DNA of 64,000 nt from Lantana camara (taxonomy: Eukaryota; Streptophyta; Magnoliopsida; Lamiales; Verbenaceae). Below, piece by piece: positions 34,037 to 46,101 of the stretch. Position numbers and translations under genes: made by a program. The stretch spans positions 90,292,894 through 90,356,893 of the forward strand of contig CM074859.1 of the NCBI GenBank assembly GCA_037501455.1, given 5' to 3'. Numbering within the stretch: the stretch's first letter is position 1; each line of letters starts with the position of its first letter. Under the pieces are notes generated by a model. It was not told the origin of the DNA. It ran no database searches and saw only the letters and a list, made by a program, of their open reading frames with translations.

Positions 34037-34985
34037 CCACGGCGAATGTAGTGCAAAAGCTACTGCATAAAATTAATTTTTCAACACCAACCTCCAATCA
34101 ATTATTTGATCCCTAATTGATATTATATGATTAATTACATGTTGAAACGTGATATTTTCAAGGTGCATTGTATTTTTCCCGTCATTTCGTCGCATTCTGC
34201 CGTTCGTCCTATTTGGTACATTTTGAGTCGTGTTTCACGGACAATTGTCTTTCTTGCACAGACCAGCTTCCTGGTGACGAGGAGCAGGCCCCGTGAGCTG
34301 TTTCCTTGGATTATTTTGGGTCGTCAGGTGAGGTTTAATTTTAGATACATAGGACCCGTACAACCCTATGTGATATTTTAAGCCAAAAACCTATAATTAT
34401 ACTTATAGTTTTCAAATGAGATTGGTTTTCAAATGTTTTATCGAGATATTGAAAAAAAATTGATTGATTGATTGATTGATTGGGCGAGTATTGTATTGCA
34501 CTGTGGGCCCGAGGGTAGTGACTCGAGCCAACCGGGAAAGCATGGGCTGACGGGTAACTCGGGAGCTATCCTCACCAAATTGGGATGACCCCTGAACCCC
34601 CTAGGAGATTAGGGTGGGAAAGGAGTTCCGGGCTTAGGGATTCATGTACCCTCTGCCCAGATTGATTGGATGGTGGGGCCTTGCAATCCCACCATCACCC
34701 GGAGGAAGAAGGCGTTATTGAAACTGCTAATTGTGCACAATAATGAATTGCTTGATCACCTAATCACCTAATAATTGATTGATTGATTGATTGATTGTAC
34801 ACAGTCGGTGTAAGGTTGGAGAATTGCCCTACTCGCCGGGCCACTATTGATTGAATTGAAATTGATTGAATTGAAATTGGAATAGTTGTAATCTCGGGCG
34901 ATAGTATCTCTTTTAACCTACCAGATTGTATTGTTTTTCCAAAATTATTACCCGAGGTTATAGCTTGCATGTATGTGCGCTTATA

Positions 34986-35022
34986 TTTATTTATACCCCT
35001 CGCTCAGTCCGTGTTGGACTGA
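34986..35022 (+). promoter_or_regulatory. TATA-like stretch and TCAGTC stem-loop in the Gypsy-E LTR
   Basis: TTTATTTATA (34986-34995) is followed by CCCCTCGC and the stem TCAGTCC / GGACTGA (35004-35022) with a five-base loop. Then comes GCGTGCTAGGCGGGA. The copy in the 3' LTR is at 42442-42460. Its role as core promoter and transcript 5' end is inference. Confidence 0.5.
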
Positions 35023-35454
35023 CACCTCAACTTTTCAGTGTTTTGCAGGGCGTGCTAGGCGGGAATTTAGAGTCATGTGGTCTTTAAATTTGGGTCTAGC
35101 ACACTTCATTCCCACATTTTGATTGTATAGATGTTTGGGATATTTTGTATCGCCCTATTATCTATTTTGTTGACGGATGATATTGTATTGATAGTGTAAA
35201 AGTTGGTACCTATTAGTAACTCAATAAATATGGTACCTATACGTATCTATTGAATGTTATTGCTTCCGCTTTATATACTCTGTATTGCATATTGGTTGGT
35301 TTTAAATTGAGGGTACCCGCCTAGCCTTGAGTCATTTTATTGTCTCCCGTTCGCTGTAGCTTTGATTCATGTATGGATTGTCCGTTTCATATGTGGATTG
35401 GGGCTATAGTGCGGGGGATGTGGTGCCTGGCGTTCCGGGTGCTACATCCTACGG

Positions 35455-35466
35455 TGGTATCAGAGC
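35455..35466 (+). other. Gypsy-E primer-binding site
   Basis: TGGTATCAGAGC followed by CCGG, eight bases after the LTR end. It is complementary to initiator tRNA-Met. The same 8-bp spacer pattern (TCCTA...) separates LTR and primer site in Gypsy-BC and Gypsy-A. Confidence 0.92.
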
Positions 35467-35695
35467 CCGGTTGCAAAACCGGGTCTCTAGTGTCGTGTCT
35501 TGTGAGTCTAGGTCGCACGGCATAGGAACTAATTGTCAATTTGAGAGTCTTGCATTGTTATTTGATACTTGAACCTACCTGACCTACTTGAAATTGGTGA
35601 ATTGTTGGAATTTTGAACTTATGTGCAATTTGTGAATTATTTGCACACATTGGCATTGACTAATCGAACATGCATAATAGTGGCTTGATTTCAGG
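35467..35695 (+). other. Gypsy-E leader between primer site and gag
   Basis: A 229-bp AT-rich untranslated stretch. I see nothing in it beyond the expected leader. Confidence 0.7.
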
Positions 35696-38600
35696 ATGGC
35701 TCGCGATGGACATCACCGTGATCGATCTCCTAGACATCGACATCATCGACATTATCGCAGGGAGAGATCACCTCCTCCTCCACCTCCTCAGGCTCAGCCT
35801 AAGGACTTCATGAATGCAGTGGTGGGTCTTATTGATCAGAGAGTTCGGGATCATGTTCCTCCAGCACCACCAGTTCCACCACCACAGCCAGGGGCACAGA
35901 TTTCAGCTGTCTTTAGGGAGTTCCAGAACCAGCATCCTCCCAAGTTTTATAAGGGTAACGATATTCAGGCTGAACAGTGGCTCAGGGAGATCGAGAGGGT
36001 TTGGTAGCTCATCCCGTGTGAGTCCAGGGAGAAGGCCCGTTGTACTATTTCTTTGATTCAGGGTGAGGCCTACTCTTGGTGGGAGAGTGCCCGGATAGTG
36101 TTAGAGGCTGCAGGCGAGGAAGTGAATTGGGAAGTGTTTGTTAGAGAGTTTCAGAACAAGTTCATTCCTCCATCTTCTCGCACTAGAAGATTGAGGGAAT
36201 TTACAGAGCTCAAGCAAGGAAACAGGTCGGTCTCAGAGTACATCGCCGAGTATGAGAGATTGTCCCGCTATGCCCCTAATATAGCGAGTGATGATTTCCA
36301 TAAGGCGATGCAGTTTGTTCAGGGCCTTAGACCGGATATTCAGGCAGCGATTGAGGCGGTCAACACGAGCACGTGGGCAAAGGCTACCAAGAAGGCTCTA
36401 TTGGTTGAGGATTCAGTGAATGCGAGGCGGTCTACCTACCGTTCAGGTTCAGGTTCGGGCTCAGGTTCAGGATCGGGATTCAGAGGTTCTGGATCAGGTT
36501 TCAGAGGTGCCGGATCAGGGTATAAGGGTTCTGGTTCGGGTTCTGCTTCAGGCAAGAGGCCGATGGTTTATACTTCTCCACCACCAGCTCCACAGGGCCC
36601 AGGGAAGAAGCCCCGACCAGCAGGACCAGTGATTAGAGCTCCAGCTGCTCCAGTTGCTCCAGCTTTGCCACCACCACCCGAGAGACCTTATTGTACCTTC
36701 TGTGGACAGAGGACACACGTCTATGATAACTGCAGGAGGCGTTTGGGTTTATGCTTACTTTGTGGGAGCGATGAGCATTTGGTAGATGGTTGTCCGGATC
36801 GCAGAATACCACCACCGGGAGCACCGAGACCACTGATTAGGGCTCGGGCTTATGCTTTGGACGGAGAGCAGCCGGATGCTGATGTTGATCCAGCCGCGGT
36901 AGTCGAAGGTACCATTTGCATACATGGCACGAACATTCATACGTTGTTTGATCCGGGAGCTACTCACTCCTTTCTTTCGAGTGCTATATCTGTTTCTTTG
37001 TCTTTGCCTGTTTCTCGTTCTTCTGCATGTTATGTGGTTAGTACTCCTTTTGGTGGTAGTTTAGAATCTGATCGGGTGTTCAGAGAGGTTCCGGTGAGCA
37101 TCGAGGGTCGAGTTTTCTTGTCAGACTTCATTGAGCTGCCGATGACTTGCTATGGATCTATTCTGGGCATGGATTGGTTGTACAAACATTCTGCCACAGT
37201 TGATTGTAGAGCGAAGAAGGTTCAGTTGGGATCAGATTTGATAGTGGGTTGGAGTTCCAAGACTGTACCGTTACTTTCGTTTTCTGAAGCTCATAAGTTG
37301 GTTCGAGAGGGAGCCACGGGTTTCATTGCTTATATTCTTAACAAACCTAAGGATCAGAGTAAGCTGGAAGAGACGGAAGTAGTGAAGGAGTTTCCCGAAG
37401 TTTTTCCTGAGGAATTGGATTCTTTACCTCCAGAACGGGAAATTGAGTTTGTGATCGACTTGTACCCTAACGCAGAGCCGTACTCCAAGACTCCGTATCG
37501 TATGGCTCCGGCCGAGTTGAAAGAGTTGAAGACTCAACTTGATGCGTTGTTGGAGATTGGGTATATTAGACCGAGTTCTTCTCCTTGGGGTGCACCGGTT
37601 TTATTTGTAAAGAAGAAGGACGGAACCTTGAGAATGTGCATAGACTATAGAGAGCTGAACCGGATGACGATCAAGAACAAGTATCCTCTTCCACACATCG
37701 AGGAGTTGTTCGATATACTTCAGGGTTCGAAAGTCTATTCGAAATTGAATTTGAGACAAGGTTACTACCAGCTGCGTATCCGAGCAGGGGATATTCCTAA
37801 GACAGGATTTAACACTCGGTATGGGCATTATGAGTTTGTTGTGATGCCGTTTGGATTGACTAATGCCCCAGCAGCTTTTATGGATATGATGCACAGGATC
37901 TTCAGGCCTTTTCTGGATAAGTTCGTGGTTATTTTCATTGATGATATCCTGGTTTTCTCAAAGTCTGCCGAGGAGCATGCAAGACACCTCCAGTTGGTAT
38001 TGAGGACTTTGAAGGAGCATCAGTTGTTTGCCAAGTTTAGCAAGTGTGAGTTCTGGATTGACAGGGTGTCATTCTTGGGTCACGTGATTTCGGGCAACGG
38101 ATTGGAAGTTGATCCTTCCAAGATTGAGTCAGTGTTGAAGTGGGAGAAACCTAGGAATGCCTCTGAGATTAGGAGTTTCTTGGGATTGGCAGGTTATTAC
38201 CGGAGGTTTGTGAAGGATTTCTCCAAGTTAGCAGCTCCTTTAACCCGGTTGACGAAGAAGAATGTGAAATTTGATTGGAATGAAGATTGTGAGAAGAGTT
38301 TCACTTTCTTGAAGGAGAAGTTGGTGTCTGCTCCAGTGTTAGCCCTTCCGGAAGGTTCTGAAGGATATGCTGTTTATACGGACGCTTCTAAGGAAGGTTT
38401 GGGATGTGTGTTGACTCAGAAGGGTAAAGTGATTGCTTATGCATCCCGAAAGTTGAAAGAGCATGAGAAGAATTATCCGACACATGATCTGGAGCTTGCT
38501 GCTGTAGTCTTTGCACTTGGAAAGTGGAGACATTATTTGTATGGGGTGTCCTTCGAGATTTTCACCGACCACAAAAGCCTCCAGTACTTATTCACTCAGA

Positions 38601-40273
38601 AGGATTTGAATATGAGGCAACGGCGTTGGATGGAAAGGTTGGAAGATTATGATTGCACGATCAAGTACCATCCCGGCAAAGCCAACGTGGTCGCCGATGC
38701 ACTTAGTAGGAAGGCTAGTGTGTCGAGCTTGGAAATGGGTGAGAGTAGTGGAATCGAGCCAATTGTTTTGAAGGCTCGAGTTTCTAATATTTCGGTCCAG
38801 CCAGAATTGAAGCACAAGTTGTTTGAGGCTCAGAGTACAGACTTGGAAGTTCAGAGATTGGTAGCTAAGGCAAGAGCTGATCCAGAGTGTCCATTCGGGT
38901 TCGATGAAACCGGTCTTCTTCGTTTCAAGAACCGAGTGGTTGTACCCGAAGAGTTGAAACGGGTATTGCTCGAGGAAGCTCACAGATCGGCTTATTCTAT
39001 CCACCCCGGAGGAAACAAGATGTATAAGGACTTAAGGCAATATTATTGGTGGCGTGGATTGAAGAAAGATGTGGCCGAGTTTGTGAAGCATTGTCTCACT
39101 TGTCAGAAAGTGAAAGCCGAGCATCAGAAACCGGGAGGCCTACTTCAGCCGTTACCTATTCCTGAGTGGAAGTGGGAACAGGTGACGATGGATTTCGTGT
39201 CCGGATTACCTAAGGTGAAAGGTGGATTCGATGGGATTTGGGTGATTGTGGACCGTTTGACGAAGTCTGCACATTTTCTGCCGGTGCGGATGTCGTATAA
39301 GATTCGCAAGCTAGCCGAGCTTTATAACCGGGAGATTGTTAGACTTCACGGGATTCCGGTCAGTATTGTTTCAGACAGAGATCCACGATTTACTTCGAGG
39401 TTGTGGCGTGAATTGCAAGAGATTTTGGGTACGAAGCTTCAGTTTAGTACAGCTTTTCATCCTCAGACGGATGGTCAGTCCGAGAGATTAATAAGGTATC
39501 TCGAGGATTTGCTTAGAGCTTGTTCTTTGGATTTCCAGTCTTCCTGGCATGATCAGCTACCTTTGATTGAGTTCGCGTACAACAACAGTTTTCAGGCTTC
39601 GATTGGAATGGCACCGTATGAGCTACTTTATGGACGGAAGTGTCGTTCTCCGTTGTTCTTTGACTTGGAAGAGTGGAAATGGACTAAGCAGGAAGGGGTT
39701 AAGAAAGGTGAGAAATTGGAAAGACCTTCCAAGGCAGTTGAAGCTATGATTGAGAAAGTCCAACTAATAAAACAACGGATGAAATCGGCTCAAGACAGAC
39801 AGAAGAGCTACGCCGATCGTCGCAGAAGGGATCTCGAGTTTGAGGTTGGAGACAGGGTATTCTTGAAGGCGTCTCCACGTAAAGGATTTGCTCGGATTGG
39901 GAAAGGAGGTAAACTTAAACCTCGTTATTTAGGTCCTTATGAGATTTTGGAAAGAATTGGAGAAGTTGCTTACCGATTGGACCTACCACCGAGCCTCACG
40001 GGGATTCATAATGTATTTCACGTGTCTCAGCTGAGGAAATACTACCCCGATGAAACCGAGATCATTCCTGTTGAAGAAGTGGAATTGGAACCGAGTCTTA
40101 CCTTTGTTCAGAAACCGGTTAAGATATTGGATAAGAAGTTTCAGGAATTAAGAAACCGGAGGATTCCCATGGTTAAGGTTCTTTGGAGAAGTGATAAGAC
40201 CGAAGAAGCCACGTGGGAGACCGAAGACAAAATGAGACGGTTCCATCCAGAGTTGTTCCCTTCCGACCAGTGA
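35696..40273 (+). CDS. Gypsy-E Gag-Pol polyprotein, one in-frame TAG at codon 104
   Basis: A single frame from ATG ([14 protein letters not shown]) to TGA, 1526 codons, interrupted only by TAG at 36005-36007; the next ATG in frame is 36053. The order Gag, protease, RT, RNase H, integrase, chromodomain is diagnostic of Gypsy chromoviruses. Gag has an Arg/His/Ser-rich N-terminus, a Gly/Ser-rich linker (36442-36555) and two zinc-knuckle-like motifs ([14 protein letters not shown] at 36692, [14 protein letters not shown] at 36752). Protease DPGATHSF has its Asp at 36950. RT has FIDDIL with the Asp pair at 37940-37945. RNase H has TDASKEG with Asp at 38381. Integrase has His/His/Cys/Cys at 38981, 39002, 39092, 39101, and a DDE triad at 39191, 39374, 39482 (35 residues between the last two). 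A chromodomain-like end lies at about 40115-40262. Apart from the TAG all catalytic residues look intact. Normal Gag should not be made unless the codon is suppressed or the element is helped in trans. Confidence 0.93.
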
Positions 40274-40294
40274 ATCTGGGGACCAGATTCTTAT

Positions 40295-40306
40295 AAGGAG
40301 GGAGGA
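40295..40306 (+). other. Gypsy-E polypurine tract
   Basis: AAGGAGGGAGGA one base before the 3' LTR, following the stop codon and GGGGACCAGATTC. Confidence 0.85.
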
Positions 40307-40307
40307 T

Positions 40308-42884
40308 TGTAACGCCCCAGCTTTCGGCAATTCAGGTATGAACGACACGTGTGCGTTTGAGAGTTAGTTCTAACTATTAAATTGTTTATTTCTTTAATTT
40401 TTCATAGCATGACATAATTTTATAAAATTATATTCTTGTTATTTTATTGAAAATTCATATCATATCTTATTTTTCGGATTTATTGAACGTGATTGCAACG
40501 TGAATTATTTTCCCGAATGTGATTTATTTCTTTTATGTCCTTAATTGATCATTTTCATGCATGTGAGACCTAATTGAATTGGACCTAATTGATCATTGAA
40601 AATTAAATTTGGACTTAATTGCTTAACTTAATAAGTGGAGGGATTTATTAGCAAATTGGCCATCTCTTCTCCTTCTTGATCAACAACATCACGTAGCATC
40701 TCTTTCTTTCTTCATACACAACATTTCTTCCTTGTTCTTGCTTCCCATTTCAACCGATCAAAACCCTAAGTGAAGGAGTGAGAGATTTCATCCATTCAAG
40801 CTAAAATTTGTGGGATTTGGGATCATTGGAGCATCATCATCATCATACTTACATCTTGTCTCTCATTTCTCTCTTTTGAGGTAATTGTTGGAGATGAATG
40901 ATTTCCTTGAAACTATATGATATATAGGGCTTTATATTGGCTTAAGTATATTGTGTATTGAGTGTTGGAATTATGTTTGTGGACTTTAAGCTCAAGTTTG
41001 ATGCATATATCTTGAGTTGTATGAGCTTGGAGCATGATTGAACATATGGGTTTCAAGTGATTGATTATTGATGATTTAATGTACAAATATGTGTTTTTAT
41101 GAATTGTTATGGATCAAATGCATGCTAGCATATTTATTGTATCCAATATTTGTATTTAAACTTGGCTTGAAGCCATTTTTGAGGGATTGTTATTGCTTTG
41201 CCATGGCTGCTCTGTTTCTGCTCTGCATTCTTTTGCTCACGTATTCTGGGAACGGCCATTCCCAGCCCCAGTTCAAAACTGGAACGGCCGTTCCCATGAT
41301 GCTGAGACTCAGGCCAGCGAGACTGGGAACGGCCGTTCCCACTTTGGCCTGCGAGCCGGAACGGCCCTTCCCAGCCAAAACGCATTTCCTTTTTTAAAAA
41401 ACCCGCTGGCGCGCTTTCTTCAGACCATGGGAACGGCCCTTCCCATTTTCAAGGGAAGGCCGGAACGGCCGTTCCCACGGCGAATGTAGTGCAAAAGCTA
41501 CTGCATAAAATTAATTTTTCAACACCAACCTCCAATCAATTATTTGATCCCTAATTGATATTATATGATTAATTACATGTTGAAACGTGATATTTTCAAG
41601 GTGCATTGTATTTTTCCCGTCATTTCGTCGCATTCTGCCGTTCGTCCTATTTGGTACATTTTGAGTCGTGTTTCACGGACAATTGTCTTTCTTGCACAGA
41701 CCAGCTTCCTGGTGACGAGGAGCAGGCCCCGTGAGCTGTTTCCTTGGATTATTTTGGGTCGTCAGGTGAGGTTTAATTTTAGATACATAGGACCCGTACA
41801 ACCCTATGTGATATTTTAAGCCAAAAACCTATAATTATACTTATAGTTTTCAAATGAGATTGGTTTTCAAATGTTTTATCGAGATATTGAAAAAAAATTG
41901 ATTGATTGATTGATTGATTCGGCGAGTATTGTATTGCACTGTGGGCCCGAGGGTAGTGACTCGAGCCAACCGGGAAAGCATGGGCTGACGGGTAACTCGG
42001 GAGCTATCCTCACCAAATTGGGATGACCCCTGAACCCCCTAGGAGATTAGGGTGGGAAAGGAGTTCCGGGCTTAGGGATTCATGTACCCTCTGCCCAGAT
42101 TGATTGGATGGTGGGGCCTTGCAATCCCACCATCACCCGGAGGAAGAAGGCGTTATTGAAACTGCTAATTGTGCACAATAATGAATTGCTTGATCACCTA
42201 ATCACCTAATAATTGATTGATTGATTGATTGATTGTACACAGTCGGTGTAAGGTTGGAGAATTGCCCTACTCGCCGGGCCACTATTGATTGAATTGAAAT
42301 TGATTGAATTGAAATTGGAATAGTTGTAATCTCGGGCGATAGTATCTCTTTTAACCTACCAGATTGTATTGTTTTTCCAAAATTATTACCCGAGGTTATA
42401 GCTTGCATGTATGTGCGCTTATATTTATTTATACCCCTCGCTCAGTCCGTGTTGGACTGACACCTCAACTTTTCAGTGTTTTGCAGGGCGTGCTAGGCGG
42501 GAATTTAGAGTCATGTGGTCTTTAAATTTGGGTCTAGCACACTTCATTCCCACATTTTGATTGTATAGATGTTTGGGATATTTTGTATCGCCCTATTATC
42601 TATTTTGTTGACGGATGATATTGTATTGATAGTGTAAAAGTTGGTACCTATTAGTAACTCAATAAATATGGTACCTATACGTATCTATTGAATGTTATTG
42701 CTTCCGCTTTATATACTCTGTATTGCATATTGGTTGGTTTTAAATTGAGGGTACCCGCCTAGCCTTGAGTCATTTTATTGTCTCCCGTTCGCTGTAGCTT
42801 TGATTCATGTATGGATTGTCCGTTTCATATGTGGATTGGGGCTATAGTGCGGGGGATGTGGTGCCTGGCGTTCCGGGTGCTACA
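40308..42884 (+). repeat. Gypsy-E 3' LTR (2577 bp)
   Basis: The same as the 5' LTR at an offset of 7438 bp with two substitutions seen. It ends GGGTGCTACA and is followed by the GATAC duplication and then by Copia-D gag. Confidence 0.96.
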
Positions 42885-42889
42885 GATAC

Positions 42890-45800
42890 GATCCTATAGT
42901 CTCTACCTAAGTCATTTGAACGTTCAAGATTATTTTAAATAATTTTTTTTTCAAACCAATGAACGACCTCAATATGGCAGAAAGGGTGATATAGACTAAG
43001 GGAAAAGTTCTCTTTAATCATACATCAATATCCACGGCCTAGAAAACCAGTAAGTGGAAGAAAGTAAAAGGAAAAGTTCCTAATCTAAGGTTCAGAAATA
43101 GAAAGTCAAATCCGATAATGGAAAAGTGTTTCTATTTCGGTGGTAATGACTATTGGAAAAGAAATTGTCCAAAATACTTAGTTTGTCTGTTTGCTACGCC
43201 ATTTGGATAAGATATGAAGATATCTTACTTGTTGAAATTATGTTTAGTTGGAAATTCACCGGAATACTGGTGTGTGAACTTGAGATCAACTAATCATATT
43301 TGCAATTCATTGCAAAGATTCAAACCAACTAGAAGGTTTGAAAAACGGCTAACATGCAACTACTGCTCAAGGATAATACAAGTGTAATTGTATTAGCAGT
43401 AGGAACTGTAGTATTATATTTTGGCAATAGGGTTTCATATTACACGTGCCGTATAAACAGAAATTAATTTCTATGAGTTATTTGATAACTAATGGTTTAG
43501 CTGTTTGTTTTGAACAAAAGTTTACCGCTAAGCAAAATAAAAGGTTTATTTGTTCTGGCACAATAAAAGATGGTCTTTTATACCTCAAAGAAAACCCTAA
43601 TTTAAGTTTAACATTAAGAAGCTTGACTTATCATTTGAGAGGAAAAACTTCAACGTGGCACCTATCTATTGGTCAATTGAATCTGAATAGGATCCAAAGA
43701 CTGATTGTTGAGTCCTATTAACTTGAAAACAGTATCAATCTGTGAATTCTATTTAGAAAGTTAAAATGACCAAGAAGCTTTTCTGACACAAAGGGTATTT
43801 AAGCCATGAACTTGCTTGAGTTAGTTCATACGAACGTATGATATTATGAGTGTTCAAGCAAGAGAAAGTTTTGGATACTTCATCATTCATTTGAATGATT
43901 ACTCTAGATACAGATATGTTTATTTGATGAGACTTAAGTCTGTAATTTTGAAGAGTTCAAGGAATATAAGACTAAAGTCAAAGAGTCAAATTAGAAAACA
44001 TATCAAGGCACTTCGATTAGATCGAAGTAGTGATAAGTATCTATGTTCAGAGTTAAATAGAATTTCTCAAATGAGATTAGATCTCAACTATCTGTATGAG
44101 ATACGTCATAGCAAGGATGTATTGTAGAAAAGAGAAATAGAACCCTGATAATGATGGTAAGATTCATGAAGAGTCATGTTACCCTACGAAGTTCGTTTTG
44201 GGGTCTTGCACCCAAAACGACAAACCTAGTTCTATCTAAGTCAGTTCCTAAAACACTGATGGATCTGTGGGTAGGGTGAAAACCCTGTATCTTTTATCTT
44301 CGGATTTAAGGTAGCCTGGTCCACAAGTTAAGGATGGATCCTGACAAGTTAGAATAAAGAACAAATGTTTACTTGTTCTAAAGTTATCCTGGAAGAACGA
44401 GAGGTCGTATATTTTTTAATTTGAGAAATCACAAAAGATGTTTGTGAATATTTCAAAGATAATTACATAGATAACCACAAAAGGTGAAAGCAAAGTAGTG
44501 TTAAAAGAAATAACAGTATTAGATACTGATTTCCATAAACCCGTGATAACTGAAAATGTATTAAATACATGTGATGTACCAAATACAACATGTGATGTAG
44601 AGACGTGTACACGAGAGCATCATTGTAGTGGGAGGATTGTCAGGACACCTGACAAGATACCTAAGATTAACCCAAGAGGTTTAATCTAACGTATCTGATC
44701 CTGTCACGTGTAATGAAGCTGTGGATAATATAGACGCTGACTGTTTGGTCAAAAGCCATTGAATCATAGTTAGAATCTTAGTACTCTAACAAAGTCTTGA
44801 ACTTGGAAGGCATTAAACCCATTAGATGCAATTGGGTTCTACAAGACGATAAAAGGAGGAATGGACAAAAGTAGAGACTTTAAAGCAAGCTTATGGCTAG
44901 GGATTTTACCCAGAAAGAAGAAATCATTTAAGAGGTCTTCTCGCCTATAGCAATGCTTAAGTTCATTATCCTCTCCATTTTATCTCATTATCGATTATGA
45001 GATTAGATAAATGGATGTAAAGACTATGTTCTTGAGCGGGCACCTTCAAGAAGAGGAGCTACATGGCATAACCTGAAGGCTTCACAGACAGAAATCAGGT
45101 GCATATAATGCAAGCTTAATAGATCGATTTATGATCTTAAGCAAACGTCTAGATTATGGAGCATCAGAATTATAAGGCAATTTAAATTCTTTGGATTTGT
45201 ATAATTGCCTGATGAACCATGAAGTGTACAAAATGACATCATGATACCGTTGTAACATTTTTACCTTGTACGTAATTAATATTCTGCTCATTGGGAATGA
45301 TGCAAGAATTTTGTCAGTGGTCAAGATTCGGACGTCAAATCATTTTGACAAGAAAGACGTATGTGAAACCAATGTTATTCCAAGGATCAGACTTTTGTCG
45401 TGATCATAGGAATAAGGAGATTGGTTTATCACAAGAAACATATGTGGATAAGATGCTGGTAAGGTATAATATGACAAATTCCAAGAAAGGCTCATTACCT
45501 TTTAGATATGGAATTTATCTAACTCGGGATCAGTGTCTTAAGACAACTAAAGAGATAGAAGACATGATTAGAGTTCCGCAGTGGAAGCTTTATGTATGTC
45601 ATATTATGTACAAGGTCAGATGTCTATTATGAATTAAGTCTAAGTCGGCAGATATTAGTCAAACCCTAGAATTTGACACTGGGTAGTAGTGAAAGCATAT
45701 ATTTGAGTACTTGAGAAGGACTTGAGATTATATGCTTGTCTACCACAGTGGTGATCTCGTTTCAATAGAATACACAGATTCGGATTTACAGTCTGATTTG

Positions 45801-46080
45801 TGTTCTAGATGTTTGACATCAGAATACGTGTTTACTCTAGAAAGAGCAACCGTTAATTGGAGAATGTTAAGCAGACTTGCATTGCTTACACCGTCATGGA
45901 AGTCAAATACATGGTAGCTTGAGAAGCAGCCAGTTAGATGTATTGAATTCATGATTTCCTAGTTGCTGGCTCAGAGAAACATCTAATAGATTCCTTCACT
46001 AAAGTATAGGCGCGAAAGAGTGCAAAACGAGTTTTGACACTCATGTGAAAAGAATAAGGCATAGATGTGTAGCCAAAGTG
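42890..46080 (+). pseudogene. Copia-D gag end, protease, integrase, RT and RNase H (heavily decayed)
   Basis: Only islands are readable. ILYSLPKSFE is Gag, continuing from 32869. KCFYFGGNDYWKRNCPK at about 43124 is a zinc knuckle with its second Cys changed to Phe and its His to Tyr. CVNLRSTNHICNS at about 43270 is the protease site with the catalytic Asp replaced by Asn. HIKALRLDRSSDKYL at about 44000 is integrase. KWMDVKTMFLSGHLQEE at about 45010 is RT. EYTDSDLQSDLCSRCLTSEYVFTL at about 45770 is RNase H. Frames change repeatedly and stops are frequent. The order gag, protease, integrase, RT, RNase H confirms Copia. It cannot be functional. Confidence 0.87.
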
Positions 46081-46101
46081 AATTTAGGGCAAGTGGGAGA
46101 T

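Larger units (their letters stand above)
32870..35446 (+). repeat. Gypsy-E 5' LTR (2577 bp)
   Basis: Starts TGTAACGCCCCAGCTTTCGG and ends CGTTCCGGGTGCTACA. It contains six palindromes (33808-34036), (TGAT)n tracts near 34450-34483 and 34771-34797, a TATA-like stretch and the stem-loop at 35004-35022. Frames that run through the palindrome block on both strands are products of its symmetry. Confidence 0.96.
32870..42884 (+). mobile_element. Gypsy-E: structurally complete, very young Tekay-like chromovirus
   Basis: A 10.0-kb element with 2577-bp LTRs at 32870-35446 and 40308-42884 (TGTAACGCCCC...GGGTGCTACA), flanked by perfect GATAC duplications (32865-32869 and 42885-42889). It has a primer-binding site, a gag-pol frame ending in a chromodomain, and a purine tract. 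I found only two LTR differences: G/A at 33753 versus 41191, and G/C at the end of the TGAT repeat near 34482 versus 41920. It is the innermost and thus one of the latest insertions. One TAG codon interrupts gag. Confidence 0.97.

Noticed and set aside
33651..34051. Frames of 83-102 codons on both strands in the Gypsy-E LTR, repeated in the 3' LTR
   Set aside because: They run through the palindrome cluster, whose symmetry opens frames on both strands. They lie in LTR sequence and have no domain.
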